From contig JAVBWI010000002.1 in assembly GCA_036677445.1 (NCBI GenBank), forward strand, positions 1-64,000: a stretch of DNA of 64,000 bases, written 5' to 3'. Under the pieces are notes generated by a model. It was given only the letters and a program-made list of their open reading frames with translations. It searched no databases and was not told the origin of the DNA. The stretch's first letter is position 1; every line of letters begins with the position of its first letter. Below are positions 17,989 through 26,736 of the stretch, one piece after another. The position numbers and the translations under genes were made by a program. The DNA is from JAVBWI01 sp036677445. GTDB lineage: Bacteria > Bacillota > Clostridia > Christensenellales > CAG-138.

Positions 17989-18333
17989 TTACGTATTATT
18001 TTGTATTACCGGCTGCTTTTCCTCAAACGGATGCTTTACGGGGGATTTCGCGTTCCGCCGGGGCGGCGCAACGGGTACGGAAAGCTGCCGGAGCTCGTCG
18101 ATACGACGATCCAGCTCCGCATATTGCTGACGCAGCTTGAACAGCTCGTCCGCCATATTCAATGCGCTCAGCATCACACAGGTACTGGTGCTCAGTGCGG
18201 GGTGCGCTTTCTGCATTTCGTCGACTTTTTCATCAACATAGGCTGCGACGCTCTTGATATAGGTTTCATCCTCGGTGCCGCATAAGTGGATTGTCTGTCC
18301 GGCCACATGAACAGTGACACGCGTCTTCTGCAT
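17989..18333 (-). CDS. zapA: Cell division protein ZapA
   Basis: Promotes bundling of FtsZ at mid-cell. 114 residues: a small N-terminal beta-rich domain (VTVHVAGQTIHLCGTEDETYIKSVAAYVDEKV) and a helical part (STSTCVMLSALNMADELFKLRQQYAELDRRIDELRQL) that would form the coiled coil, followed by a charged, disordered tail. Pattern and length match ZapA. GGGGGTTGG precedes the start. The gene is isolated between its own terminator and a 400-bp upstream gap. Confidence 0.9.
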   Translation of the reverse strand: MQKTRVTVHVAGQTIHLCGTEDETYIKSVAAYVDEKVDEMQKAHPALSTSTCVMLSALNMADELFKLRQQYAELDRRIDELRQLSVPVAPPRRNAKSPVKHPFEEKQPVIQNNT

Positions 18334-18730
18334 GTACCAACCCCCATATATCCTTGCTTTTTACCAGTATACCCCTAATCCATCCGCGTTGCAAGGGGAA
18401 AGCGGGGTTCAGCCGCAGGGCGGCTGTGTCGAAAAACGGACTTTGATCGGGATATGGCGGCGAATATCCGTCGTTGCGCATTATATACGCCGATATAATT
18501 TATATCGATATTTTGCGTAATACTATTAGAAAAACTTTGATGCTGCACCACTGGCCGTGTATCCAAACCCTACAGTACCGATACCGAAAAGTTTATGCCG
18601 CGTATTTTGGATGGATGAAAATGCGCGCATAGTATGATACAATACAATCCGGACACGGTTTACGCCTGAGTTTGGGAGGAGACTCACACTCGCCGACAGC
18701 CGACGATTGAAGAGAGGGTATTAGGTATAA
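18334..18730. other. Gene-free divergent region between zapA and the decarboxylase operon
   Basis: About 400 bp without a credible ORF. It contains a near-perfect palindrome CGATATAA-T-TTATATCG (18491-18507), which looks like a protein-binding site, and a possible weak -10 (TATGAT, 18634-18639) for the rightward operon followed by a leader of about 90 nt rich in GAGGAGACTC-like segments. No known riboswitch was recognised. Confidence 0.4.
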
Positions 18731-19894
18731 ATGGAAGGTTTTCAAAAGCTGATCGAAGGCATACTTTCATTTCATTGGCAGTATCTTGTGATGTATGCCA
18801 TTGGCGGGATGCTGATTTACCTGGCGATAGCCAAAGATTATGAGCCCATGCTGCTTCTCCCCATTGGATTTGGCGCGATTGTGGTCAATCTGCCGTTGGC
18901 TGTCATATGGGGAACGGCGAGCGAACCCGGTCTGCTGCAGATATTGTATCAATCCGGCATACTGACCGAATTGTTTCCGGCGCTCATATTTATCGGCATC
19001 GGCGCTATGACGGATTTCAGGCCGCTTTTGGCAACGCCCAAGATGATGTTTTTTGGCGCGGCGGCACAGTTCGGCATATTCTTTACCGTGATGGCGGTTA
19101 TCGTCATCAATGAACTGGTGCCGGGGCTGAACTTCACGCTCAAGGATGCGGCGTCCATCGGCATCATAGGCGCGGCGGACGGGCCGACCTCCATTGTGGT
19201 GGCGTCGCAGTTTTCACCTAAGTTGCTGGGGCCGATTTCCGTGGCGGCCTATTCGTATATGGCGCTGGTGCCCATCATACAGCCGCCGGTCATACGTATG
19301 CTTACCACCAAAAAGGAGCGCTGCATCCGTATGCGCTACGGCGATGTGAAGGTACCCAAGTGGATCATGGTGCTCTTCCCCATAGGCATCACCGTATTGG
19401 CCGGCATCATCACGCCGATCAGCGCGCCGCTCATCGGCCTTCTGATGTTTGGCAACCTGCTTCGCGAGTCGGGTGTGGTGGCACGGCTATGGCAGGCGGC
19501 GCAAAATGAACTTGCCAATATCGTAACGCTGCTGCTGGGCATCACCATCGGCGCTACGATGTACTACGAGAATTTCCTTACCGGGCAGACGCTGGTCATA
19601 CTGGGATTAGGCCTTGTGGCGTTTGTGTTTGATACGGCGGGCGGCGTGCTCTTCGCAAAGTTTATCAATCTGTTCGCCAAGGAAAAGGTCAACCCCATGG
19701 TGGGCGCGGCGGGCATCTCAGCATTTCCGATGGCCTCGCGCATTGCGCAGCGCATGGCCAAAGAGGAAGATCCGCAGAACTTTATACTGATGCAGGCGGC
19801 CGGCGCCAACGTCGCCGGGCAGTTGGGGTCCGTCATCGCCGGCGGCGTCATACTTGCCATCACGCCCTGGCTGACGACACTGCTGGGAGGTTAA
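18731..19894 (+). CDS. oadB: Sodium ion-translocating decarboxylase, beta subunit
   Basis: Membrane subunit (OadB/GcdB/MmdB family) that couples decarboxylation of a carboxybiotin carrier to Na+ export. 387 residues with about ten membrane segments. Signature stretches are LIFIGIGAMTDFRPLLA, IIGAADGPTSIVVAS with the key Asp (D150) and the C-terminal AAGANVAGQLGSVIAGG, matching the conserved Na+-binding Asn/Ser helix. The gamma-type subunit follows after three bases. No carboxyltransferase (alpha) or biotin carrier gene is present in the window, so the decarboxylase specificity (oxaloacetate, glutaconyl-CoA, methylmalonyl-CoA) is open. GAGAGAGGG lies upstream of ATG 18731. Confidence 0.93.
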   Translation: MEGFQKLIEGILSFHWQYLVMYAIGGMLIYLAIAKDYEPMLLLPIGFGAIVVNLPLAVIWGTASEPGLLQILYQSGILTELFPALIFIGIGAMTDFRPLLATPKMMFFGAAAQFGIFFTVMAVIVINELVPGLNFTLKDAASIGIIGAADGPTSIVVASQFSPKLLGPISVAAYSYMALVPIIQPPVIRMLTTKKERCIRMRYGDVKVPKWIMVLFPIGITVLAGIITPISAPLIGLLMFGNLLRESGVVARLWQAAQNELANIVTLLLGITIGATMYYENFLTGQTLVILGLGLVAFVFDTAGGVLFAKFINLFAKEKVNPMVGAAGISAFPMASRIAQRMAKEEDPQNFILMQAAGANVAGQLGSVIAGGVILAITPWLTTLLGG

Positions 19895-19897
19895 TGT

Positions 19898-20032
19898 ATG
19901 AACATCATGGAAGCAGGCTGGACATTAATGGGACTGGGCCTTACAGGCGTATTCGGCTCTTTGATCGTGTTTTATCTGTTTATGAGGCTGTTGCTGCGCA
20001 TCAGTCGGCGCAAAAATAAGAGCGGCAGCTAA
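19898..20032 (+). CDS. oadG: Small membrane protein, OadG-like decarboxylase gamma subunit
   Basis: A 44-residue protein: MNIMEAGWTLMGLGLTGVFG, then a single transmembrane helix with SLIVFYLFMRLLLRISRR and a basic tail. This is the usual layout of OadG, a small subunit that holds the decarboxylase complex together and binds a metal through its tail; the tail here is very short. GGGAGG sits seven bases before ATG 19898, and it starts three bases after the beta-subunit stop. The gene is shorter than usual annotation cutoffs. Size, hydrophobic profile and position support the call; sequence similarity alone would be weak. Confidence 0.75.
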   Translation: MNIMEAGWTLMGLGLTGVFGSLIVFYLFMRLLLRISRRKNKSGS

Positions 20033-20063
20033 TACGTGACGCGGCTGCGGGGAGGGATATTTC

Positions 20064-21389
20064 ATGAACGAAGCATTGCACATGCTGCTCAACAGCCAAG
20101 CCCTCCGGCAGGCTGCGCACGCTGAGGAGACCGTTTGGGTCAATCCTGCGTATGCGCCGGCGGCGCAAGCGCTTGCCGCGGTAACATTTACGCGGGCGGA
20201 CGTGGAGGATGCGGCGACACGGCTTGATCGCTTTGCGCCGCTGATCAAGGCGAAATTTCCGGAAACCGCGGCGCAGAATGGGCGAATTGAATCGCCGCTT
20301 ACCCCTATCCCGGAAATGCAGCGCGCACTTGCCGGGGATGCGGCGCAGCTTCCCGGCGCGCTGTATCTCAAGCGAGATTCGGATCTGCCCGTCGCGGGGT
20401 CGGTAAAAGCCCGCGGGGGGATATATGAGGTGCTCAAACACGCCGAGGAGCTTGCGCTTAAGCACGGGCTGCCCGGTGTCGGCGATTCATACGAAAAGCT
20501 GCTCCGTGACGACTGCCGCGCATTTTTTTCGAAGTATACGATACAGGTGGGTTCCACCGGCAACCTCGGCCTTAGCATCGGTATCATGAGCGCGGCGCTG
20601 GGCTTTCGTACCGTCGTGCATATGTCCGCAGACGCCAGAGAGTGGAAAAAAGCGTTGTTAAGGAGCCACGGCGTCACCGTTGTGGAATATCCGTCGGATT
20701 ATTCCGCGGCCGTCAGCAGCGGGCGCAGGCTGTCGGAGCAGGATCCGATGAGCTACTTTGTGGATGACGAAAATTCCGAGAGCCTGTTTCTGGGGTATGC
20801 TGTGGCCGCCGGGCGGCTTCGTACGCAGCTTTTGGAACAGGGCGTTGCGGTGGATGCGGCGCACCCGCTCTTTGTCTATATTCCCTGCGGCGTGGGCGGC
20901 GCGGCGGGCGGCATTACCTTCGGGCTTAAGCTGCTCTTCGGGGATGCGGTGCACGCCTTTTTTGTGGAGCCGACAGAGGCGCCCTGCATGCTGCTTGGGA
21001 TGGCTACAGGACTTTTGAGCGGTATTTGCGTACAGGACGCGGGCCTTTCGGGGCAAACGCTTGCCGACGGTCTTGCCGTCGGCCGCCCTTCCGGCCTGGT
21101 GGGCGGCGTTATGCGGGAACTGCTTTCGGGCATATTCACCGTGCAGGACGCAAGGCTTTTTGACTTCCTGCGTGACTGTATGCGTACGGAAAACCTGTTT
21201 CTGGAGCCGTCCGCCTGCGCCGCGTTCGCGGGGCCCGCGCGTTTATTGGTCTATGCGGATACCCGCGCGTATATAGAGCGCCATAACCTCTCGGAACATA
21301 TGCAAAACAGCACGCACATCGTATGGGCGACGGGCGGCGGCATGGTACCCCAAAGCGTGCGGGAAGAATACCTGCAAACGTATCTGTAA
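20064..21389 (+). CDS. dsdA: D-serine ammonia-lyase (D-serine dehydratase)
   Basis: PLP enzyme converting D-serine to pyruvate and ammonia in the cytoplasm. 441 residues, as usual for DsdA. Landmarks: WVNPAY near the start, YLKRDSDLPVAGSVKARGG with the PLP lysine K115, the phosphate-binding GSTGNLGLSIG, and IPCGVGGAAGGITFGLKLLFG. It begins 31 bases after the decarboxylase gamma gene and ends in a terminator, so the three genes probably share a transcript. Pyruvate produced here could feed carboxylate metabolism, but no direct link to the Na+ pump is known to me. GGGGAGGG precedes ATG 20064. Confidence 0.94.
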   Translation: MNEALHMLLNSQALRQAAHAEETVWVNPAYAPAAQALAAVTFTRADVEDAATRLDRFAPLIKAKFPETAAQNGRIESPLTPIPEMQRALAGDAAQLPGALYLKRDSDLPVAGSVKARGGIYEVLKHAEELALKHGLPGVGDSYEKLLRDDCRAFFSKYTIQVGSTGNLGLSIGIMSAALGFRTVVHMSADAREWKKALLRSHGVTVVEYPSDYSAAVSSGRRLSEQDPMSYFVDDENSESLFLGYAVAAGRLRTQLLEQGVAVDAAHPLFVYIPCGVGGAAGGITFGLKLLFGDAVHAFFVEPTEAPCMLLGMATGLLSGICVQDAGLSGQTLADGLAVGRPSGLVGGVMRELLSGIFTVQDARLFDFLRDCMRTENLFLEPSACAAFAGPARLLVYADTRAYIERHNLSEHMQNSTHIVWATGGGMVPQSVREEYLQTYL

Positions 21390-21400
21390 AGCAATGCGGC

Positions 21401-21436
21401 GGCCCCGAAAACGGCATTTTCGGGGCCTCTTTTTTT
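21401..21436 (+). terminator. Terminator of the oadB-oadG-dsdA transcript
   Basis: The perfect 11-bp stem GGCCCCGAAAA (21401-21411) / TTTTCGGGGCC (21417-21427) is followed by a run of eight T (21429-21436). Confidence 0.9.
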
Positions 21437-21567
21437 CAGCAGACATTCCTGCGTATGCCGCATCTGTATAATTTTTCATTGCATTGCACTAAGCGGCGTA
21501 ATACACTGTTTGAGAAGCGGTGTGTATGCCGCCGGCCAATGAAAGTATAAAACGGGATGGTAGGAGT

Positions 21568-22344
21568 ATGGAAAACAGAGTGAAGCGGCAAATACAAAAC
21601 GGCGGGAAAGCGTTGGGCGTTTTTTTTGAGCTGGGCGGTTCGACCGCAGCAGAATGCCTTGCGCTCTCGGGGTTGGACTTTTTTATTGTGGATACGGAGC
21701 ATGGCCCTTATGATGTGGAAAGCGCGATACCGGCCATACTTGCCGCAAGGCTAAGGGGCACCGATCCCTTTGTGCGCACCAAGGATGCGACTCGCGCCTC
21801 TGTGCTCAAAATGCTGGATGTTGGCGCGGCCGGGCTGATCGTACCCAATATCAAGACGGTTGACGAGGTGGAACGCCTCGTGGAATACGCGAAATATGCG
21901 CCGGTGGGTAACCGCGGTTTTGCCTGGACGCGCGCGGCCGGCTTCGGGTTTGACGACGTCGCACAGGATCTCGATACCTATTTCGCTGCCTGCAATCAGG
22001 AGACTCTGCTTGTCCCCCAGTGCGAGACAATCGGCTGCCTGGAACACATTGAGGAGATTGCGGCTCTTCCGGGTGTGGACGGCATATTTGTAGGGCCCTA
22101 CGACCTTTCCATCGCCCTGGGCGTACCCGGGCAGATGGATGCGCCTGTGCTGCAGGCGGCTGTTGCGCGCGTGCTTGCCGCATGCCAGGCTGCGGACAAG
22201 CTGGCTTTCATTTACGCGCCAAACGCGGCGGCCGCCCGGGAGAATTTTGCCATGGGCTTTGACGCCGTAGCCTGCGGTATGGACGCCATATTGCTTACGC
22301 AGGCGGTGCACGGCCTGATCGCGGAAGTCAAAGCCGGCGATTAA
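21568..22344 (+). CDS. HpcH/HpaI family aldolase
   Basis: Class II metal-dependent aldolase fold that cleaves or forms 2-keto acid derivatives with pyruvate. Visible motifs: FIVDTEHGPYDVE, the Arg region FVRTKDA, GLIVPNIKTVDEVE, PVGNRGFAW, the metal ligands in QCETIGCLEHIEEIA (Glu) and FVGPYDLSIALG (Asp). Length about 258. The start is uncertain: ATG 21568 begins the conserved N-terminus, but AGGAG is only one base upstream; ATG 21526 in the same frame would add 14 residues. The aminotransferase gene follows after 49 bases. Substrate is unknown. Confidence 0.9.
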   Translation: MENRVKRQIQNGGKALGVFFELGGSTAAECLALSGLDFFIVDTEHGPYDVESAIPAILAARLRGTDPFVRTKDATRASVLKMLDVGAAGLIVPNIKTVDEVERLVEYAKYAPVGNRGFAWTRAAGFGFDDVAQDLDTYFAACNQETLLVPQCETIGCLEHIEEIAALPGVDGIFVGPYDLSIALGVPGQMDAPVLQAAVARVLAACQAADKLAFIYAPNAAAARENFAMGFDAVACGMDAILLTQAVHGLIAEVKAGD

Positions 22345-22393
22345 GCCCAGTCGCACACACTATTTTTTTATTCTGTTTGGGAGGACAGTCAGC

Positions 22394-23587
22394 ATGCAGC
22401 AACGAGTTTTTGCCGAACGGATGCGCCATGTCAACGGGGATACCGCAAGGAATATATTCAAATTCATGGCCGATCCGTCCATCATCTCCTTCGGCGGCGG
22501 CAGTCCGGCCAAGGAAACCTTTCCCGTTGAGGCCATACGCGATATCGTGGATGAAGCGCTGGCCAACAATGCCGCAAGCGTGTTGCAGTATGGCATGACT
22601 GCCGGCTGGCTGCCGCTTCGAGAGGCATATATTGCGCATATACTCGCGCCAAAAGGCGTACAGGCGGCGCTTCCCAATGTGCTGATGACCACCGGCGGCA
22701 CGCAGGGGTTCGACCTTGTGACGCAGGCGTTCGTCAACCCCGGCGATACAGTGCTGGTGGAAAGCCCCACCTTCTTAGCGTCGCTCACTGTGCTCGCGAA
22801 GCTGGGGGCAAACGTTGTCGCGGTGGAAACGGATGAGGACGGTATCGTCACGGATGACCTCGAACAAAAGGCAAGGCTTTATAAGCCCAGGCTGCTTTAT
22901 GTTATCCCCACATTTCAAAACCCCACAGGCCGCACTATTCCCGCCGCGCGCCGACGTAAAATCGCGGAGCTTGCGGCGCAGTACAACTTTATCGTCGCGG
23001 AGGACGACCCTTACTGCGACCTGCGCTTTTCCGGGCAGGAACAGCCGCCCATCAAGCAGTTTGATACGGCGGGCAACGTGGTGCTTCTGCACAGCTTTTC
23101 CAAGATCGTTTCGCCGGGTATCCGAGTAGGCTCAGTGACGGCGGAACCGGATATCATCGACAAAATGATGCTGGTCAAGCAATGCGCGGATGCGCATACC
23201 GCCAACCTTTCACAGGTGATCTGCGCGGAATTTCTCCGGCGGGGCATGCTGCCGCCGCATTTGCAGGCGATTATGCCAATTTACAAGGTACGCCTTGATG
23301 CCATGCTCAGCGGCATAGAACGGTATTTTCCCGCAGGCTGCGCCTATACCAAGCCTGAGGGCGGGCTGTTCGTTTGGGTCAGGCTGCCGGCGGATATCGA
23401 CACCATGCCGCTTATGGAGCGCGCCGCGCGGGAGATTAAGGTGGCGTTCGTGCCGGGCGCGCCCTTCTGTGTGGACCCGGCGGCGGGCAGGAACTGCCTG
23501 CGCCTGAACTTTTCCAGCAGCACGCCGGAAGTGATTGAAGAAGGCATGCGCCGTCTGGGCGAATTTTTGTCAACGGTCTGCGAATAG
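22394..23587 (+). CDS. PLP-dependent aminotransferase, class I/II (LysN/MocR-type fold without DNA-binding domain)
   Basis: 397 residues. Fold-type I landmarks: ISFGGGSPAKETFP, LQYGMTAGWLPLREAYIAHI, GGTQGFDLVTQAFVNPGDTV, IPTFQNPTGRTI, the Asp in VAEDDPYCDLRF and the PLP lysine in LLHSFSKIVSPGIRVG. This subgroup includes 2-aminoadipate and broad-range aromatic or branched-chain aminotransferases; the substrate here cannot be fixed. Together with the upstream aldolase it could interconvert an amino acid and its 2-keto acid for aldol cleavage. GGGAGG lies nine bases before ATG 22394. Confidence 0.93.
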   Translation: MQQRVFAERMRHVNGDTARNIFKFMADPSIISFGGGSPAKETFPVEAIRDIVDEALANNAASVLQYGMTAGWLPLREAYIAHILAPKGVQAALPNVLMTTGGTQGFDLVTQAFVNPGDTVLVESPTFLASLTVLAKLGANVVAVETDEDGIVTDDLEQKARLYKPRLLYVIPTFQNPTGRTIPAARRRKIAELAAQYNFIVAEDDPYCDLRFSGQEQPPIKQFDTAGNVVLLHSFSKIVSPGIRVGSVTAEPDIIDKMMLVKQCADAHTANLSQVICAEFLRRGMLPPHLQAIMPIYKVRLDAMLSGIERYFPAGCAYTKPEGGLFVWVRLPADIDTMPLMERAAREIKVAFVPGAPFCVDPAAGRNCLRLNFSSSTPEVIEEGMRRLGEFLSTVCE

Positions 23588-23632
23588 ACTTGAAAAGACC
23601 TGCAATAAAAAGAAACGACAGAGGGAGGGTTT

Positions 23633-24403
23633 ATGCAGACACAGGATGCGTTTCGCGCGTTGCTGCTTTCGCTTGGCGCCGGGCTTTCCACATTGCTTGG
23701 CGCGCTGATGGTCATATTTGTCAAAGGCAGGAGCGAGAAACTCGTTACCGTTTCCCTTGGTTTTGCAGCGGGCGTAATGGTCAGCGTTTCTTTTCTGGAT
23801 ATGCTTCCCGCCGCCACAAACGCGCTTACCGTCTGGGCGGGCAGGCAGATGGGCGTTGTGCTGTCCGTCGCCGCGCTTCTTGCCGGCGTGTTCATTGCGA
23901 CAGGGCTGGACCGTCTTGTGCCGCACGAGCATAAAAAGGGCGAAGAGAAATCGCACGGCAATATGTACCGGCTGGGTATGATGTCCATGCTGGCCATCGG
24001 CGTGCACAATTTCCCGGAGGGCATCGCCACGTTCATGGCGGGCGTCAGCGACGTAAAGCTGGGGCTGTCCATCGCGGTGGCGATTGCGCTGCACAATATA
24101 CCGGAAGGCATTACCGTCGCAATGCCAGTCTATTTTGCCACAGGCAACAAAAAGCGGGCGTTCATGTATACGTTTATCTCAGGTATTTCCGAGCCGGTTG
24201 GGGCGCTGCTTGCGTATTTGGTGCTGCGTCCTTTTCTAAACGACCTGCTGCTGGGCGTTGTATTCGGGGTAGTGGCGGGCATCATGCTGTATATCGCGAT
24301 CGAGGAACTGATTCCCTCCTCGCGGCAATACGGTTTTACACGTCTGGCCCTCACCGCGACGTTTGCGGGCATCTGCATGATGCCGCTTACGCACGTGATA
24401 TAA
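23633..24403 (+). CDS. zupT: ZIP family metal (zinc) transporter, ZupT-like
   Basis: Imports Zn2+ and possibly other divalent metals. 256 residues with eight membrane segments. The metal-binding signatures are IGVHNFPEGIATF in helix IV and IALHNIPEGITVAMP in helix V. A short His-containing cytoplasmic loop (VPHEHKKGEEKSHG) lies between helices III and IV. GGGAGGG precedes ATG 23633. The amidase gene begins five bases after the stop; that enzyme needs zinc, but a functional tie is only suggestive. Confidence 0.93.
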   Translation: MQTQDAFRALLLSLGAGLSTLLGALMVIFVKGRSEKLVTVSLGFAAGVMVSVSFLDMLPAATNALTVWAGRQMGVVLSVAALLAGVFIATGLDRLVPHEHKKGEEKSHGNMYRLGMMSMLAIGVHNFPEGIATFMAGVSDVKLGLSIAVAIALHNIPEGITVAMPVYFATGNKKRAFMYTFISGISEPVGALLAYLVLRPFLNDLLLGVVFGVVAGIMLYIAIEELIPSSRQYGFTRLALTATFAGICMMPLTHVI

Positions 24404-24407
24404 CGAT

Positions 24408-25385
24408 ATGCGTACAGGATTGGGTAAAAAACTGGTACTGATTATTCTTGCCGCACTGGTTGCAGCGGCAGGGATATTGCTGCTGCTTCCCGCACCTGAA
24501 AAGGCCGGTGAACTGCCTATGGACATACAGGGCGCGGCGCCGGGCAGCGACGCCAGGGCCACGTTTTCTCCGGGAGCGCCAACACAGACGGATCCGGCTG
24601 AGGGCGCACTCTCGCCGACAATGCTCCCGGGAAGTACGCCGTCTCCGTCTCCGCCCCCGACGCCCGCAGCCTCGCCTACGCCTTCGCCCACACCTTCACC
24701 CATACCTTCGCCTACGTCAGCGCCGTCACCCACGCCCGCCGCAGCGGGCAAGCCGCTTGCGGGTATAATCATCGGCGTGGACCCCGGCCATCAGGCGCAC
24801 AGCAACCATGATACGGAACCGGTAGCGCCCGGTTCCTCCGATATGAAGGCGAAGGTATCCTCCGGTACGTACGGCCGCTTTACCGGCGTACGCGAGCACG
24901 AGGTCAACCTTAAGGTCGGGCTGCTGCTGCGCGATCTGCTGAAGGACGCGGGCGCGACGGTGATCATGACGCGCGAGAGCGCGGACGTGGACATTTCCAA
25001 TGCCGAGCGCGCACAGCTTTTCAACAAAAAGAAGGTGGATCTGGGCATCCGCCTGCACTGCAACGGCTCGGACGACCCAAGCGTCGCCGGCGCTTTCATG
25101 CTGGTGCCTTCGGCGCACCCGTATAAGGCGGAGAGCGCCGCTGCCGCCAAACTTGTGCTTGCAGCATATGGCGAGGCGACGGGCATCAGCATAAAGAAGG
25201 GATTGACATATCGCAGCGACCAAACCGGCTTCAATTGGTGCGAACGGCCCATCATCAACATCGAAATGGGGCATATGACCAACGAAGAAGAGGATTATAA
25301 GCTGACGGATTCCAGCTTCCAAAAGAAAATGGCAAAAGGCATTTATAACGGAATCCTGCGATATTTTGAAGAGAAGAAAAACTAG
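24408..25385 (+). CDS. N-acetylmuramoyl-L-alanine amidase (Amidase_3), membrane-anchored
   Basis: Cuts the bond between the glycan and the peptide in peptidoglycan. 325 residues: an N-terminal hydrophobic anchor (8-28), a Ser/Thr/Pro-rich linker (about 60-112) and the catalytic domain (118-322). Zinc ligands are His128 in VDPGHQ, Glu163 in VREHEVNL and His217 in RLHCNG; the catalytic Glu286 is in NIEMGHMTN. The start follows the zinc transporter stop by four bases with no clear ribosome site, hinting at translational coupling. Spore or vegetative role cannot be told apart. Confidence 0.92.
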   Translation: MRTGLGKKLVLIILAALVAAAGILLLLPAPEKAGELPMDIQGAAPGSDARATFSPGAPTQTDPAEGALSPTMLPGSTPSPSPPPTPAASPTPSPTPSPIPSPTSAPSPTPAAAGKPLAGIIIGVDPGHQAHSNHDTEPVAPGSSDMKAKVSSGTYGRFTGVREHEVNLKVGLLLRDLLKDAGATVIMTRESADVDISNAERAQLFNKKKVDLGIRLHCNGSDDPSVAGAFMLVPSAHPYKAESAAAAKLVLAAYGEATGISIKKGLTYRSDQTGFNWCERPIINIEMGHMTNEEEDYKLTDSSFQKKMAKGIYNGILRYFEEKKN

Positions 25386-25409
25386 CGGTACTTTGAGGGG
25401 GAGGTAGTT

Positions 25410-26258
25410 ATGGTTTCATCATCCGTAATGGTATGGATAATCGTAAGTCTCATCATTTGCTTTGCGCTGCCCATCGTTTCCTACATTGTGATGCAAGGGA
25501 AAAAGCAGCGCATAGGGCGCGCGTTCTGGTTCGGTGCGCTCGCATTCTTCGTTTCACAAATCCTGCTGCGCATTCCGCTGCTAAATCTGCTGGGTCAAAC
25601 CTTCTGGTATCAGATGCTTGCCACAAACCCCGTGGCGCATGGCCTGTTTTTAGGGTTTACGGCGGGGTTGTTTGAGGAATTCGCGCGCTTTTTTGCCTGC
25701 AGGCTGCTGCTCAAAAGGAACCGGCGCTACATTGACAGCGTAGCGTTCGGCTTTGGCCATGGGGGCATTGAAGCGGTGCTGCTGACCGGCGTTTCACTTA
25801 TCAACGTGCTCGTGCTGATAACGGCGATAAACAACGGTACGCTTGAAGCGGTGGCAGGCTCCGCACAGAATGCCGCAGCCATCACACAACAGCTTGCCGC
25901 GCTGACGCCGCTCAATGCCGCGCTGGGCGGTGTGGAGCGCATCATAGCGGTGGGCATCCACATCAGCCTGTCCGTCGTGGTGTTCGCCGGGTTTGTGCGC
26001 AACAGACCGTGGCAGTATCTCCTTTACGCCATACTCGCGCATACCGTGGTGGATGCAACGGTTGTTATACTGCCCCGGTTTATTCCCATGAGCGCGATTG
26101 CGCTTGAGGGCATGGTGTTGGTGTTCACCGTTGCGCTGTTGTTCTGGGCATGGCATATAAAAAAGCATTTTCCGGTGCCGCAGGATGCGCCGGCGGCACA
26201 GATCAACGGTATACTGCAGGATACGGAACCAACAAAAGAGGAGGATAACGAGCAATGA
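25410..26258 (+). CDS. YhfC family intramembrane metalloprotease-like protein
   Basis: 282 residues with about seven to eight membrane helices and a short acidic C-terminal tail. Family motifs: GLFEEFARFF with the Glu pair E89-E90, GFGHGGIEA (His117, Glu121) and HTVVD (His211, Asp215), which resemble the active-site pattern of CAAX/PrsW-type glutamic intramembrane proteases. GGGGGAGG precedes ATG 25410. The stop overlaps the start of a small lipoprotein gene by four bases (ATGA), so the two are translationally coupled. The substrate is unknown; the partner lipoprotein is an obvious candidate to test. Confidence 0.85.
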   Translation: MVSSSVMVWIIVSLIICFALPIVSYIVMQGKKQRIGRAFWFGALAFFVSQILLRIPLLNLLGQTFWYQMLATNPVAHGLFLGFTAGLFEEFARFFACRLLLKRNRRYIDSVAFGFGHGGIEAVLLTGVSLINVLVLITAINNGTLEAVAGSAQNAAAITQQLAALTPLNAALGGVERIIAVGIHISLSVVVFAGFVRNRPWQYLLYAILAHTVVDATVVILPRFIPMSAIALEGMVLVFTVALLFWAWHIKKHFPVPQDAPAAQINGILQDTEPTKEEDNEQ

Positions 26259-26665
26259 GACGCATAATTTCCATAACGGTATGCCTGCTGCTGGCTGTGA
26301 CGGCATTTACAGGCTGTTCGAAAAAGGCCAGCGACGCGTTTGACGAGGCTGCGGTCATCCAAGCTGCAGAGGGCGTAGTCGAATTGATGAACGCACAGGA
26401 TTATGCCGCGATTACGGGTATGGTGCGTGAAGACCTGCGTGAGGCGCTTTCCGAAGAGGTGATCGCTTCCGGCGCCGAACAGATATTGTCCGGCGCGGGC
26501 GCGTTCGATTCCTTTGGCAAAGCCGCCGTCGTGGGCGATAACGACAAGACTACCGGCGAAGATTACGCCATCGCCGTGGTCCAGGCCAAGCACTTGGAAA
26601 AGACGGTCACCTATACGATCGCATTTAATGTGGATATGCAGATCGTAGGCTTTTACATCAAGTAG
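26255..26665 (+). CDS. Small lipoprotein with DUF3887-like domain
   Basis: 136 residues. The signal peptide ends in a lipobox (TAFTGC), so Cys20 would be lipidated and the protein held on the outer face of the membrane. The mature part (VVELMNAQDYAAITGMVREDLREALSEEVI, then YTIAFNVDMQIVGFYIK) looks like the DUF3887/NTF2-like fold found in many Firmicute lipoproteins. It overlaps the YhfC gene by four bases. Function unknown. Confidence 0.8.
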   Translation: MRRIISITVCLLLAVTAFTGCSKKASDAFDEAAVIQAAEGVVELMNAQDYAAITGMVREDLREALSEEVIASGAEQILSGAGAFDSFGKAAVVGDNDKTTGEDYAIAVVQAKHLEKTVTYTIAFNVDMQIVGFYIK

Positions 26666-26692
26666 GATATTTTTGCAAGGCAATACAAAAAA

Positions 26693-26731
26693 CTGCCCGC
26701 CGCGGATTTTGCGGCGGGCAGCTCTTATTTT
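26693..26731. terminator. Bidirectional terminator between the lipoprotein and M20 peptidase genes
   Basis: A perfect 11-bp stem CTGCCCGCCGC (26693-26703) / GCGGCGGGCAG (26711-26721), with T-rich tract on the plus side and a TTTTTT run on the minus side, between convergent genes. Confidence 0.9.
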
Positions 26732-26736
26732 AGCCG

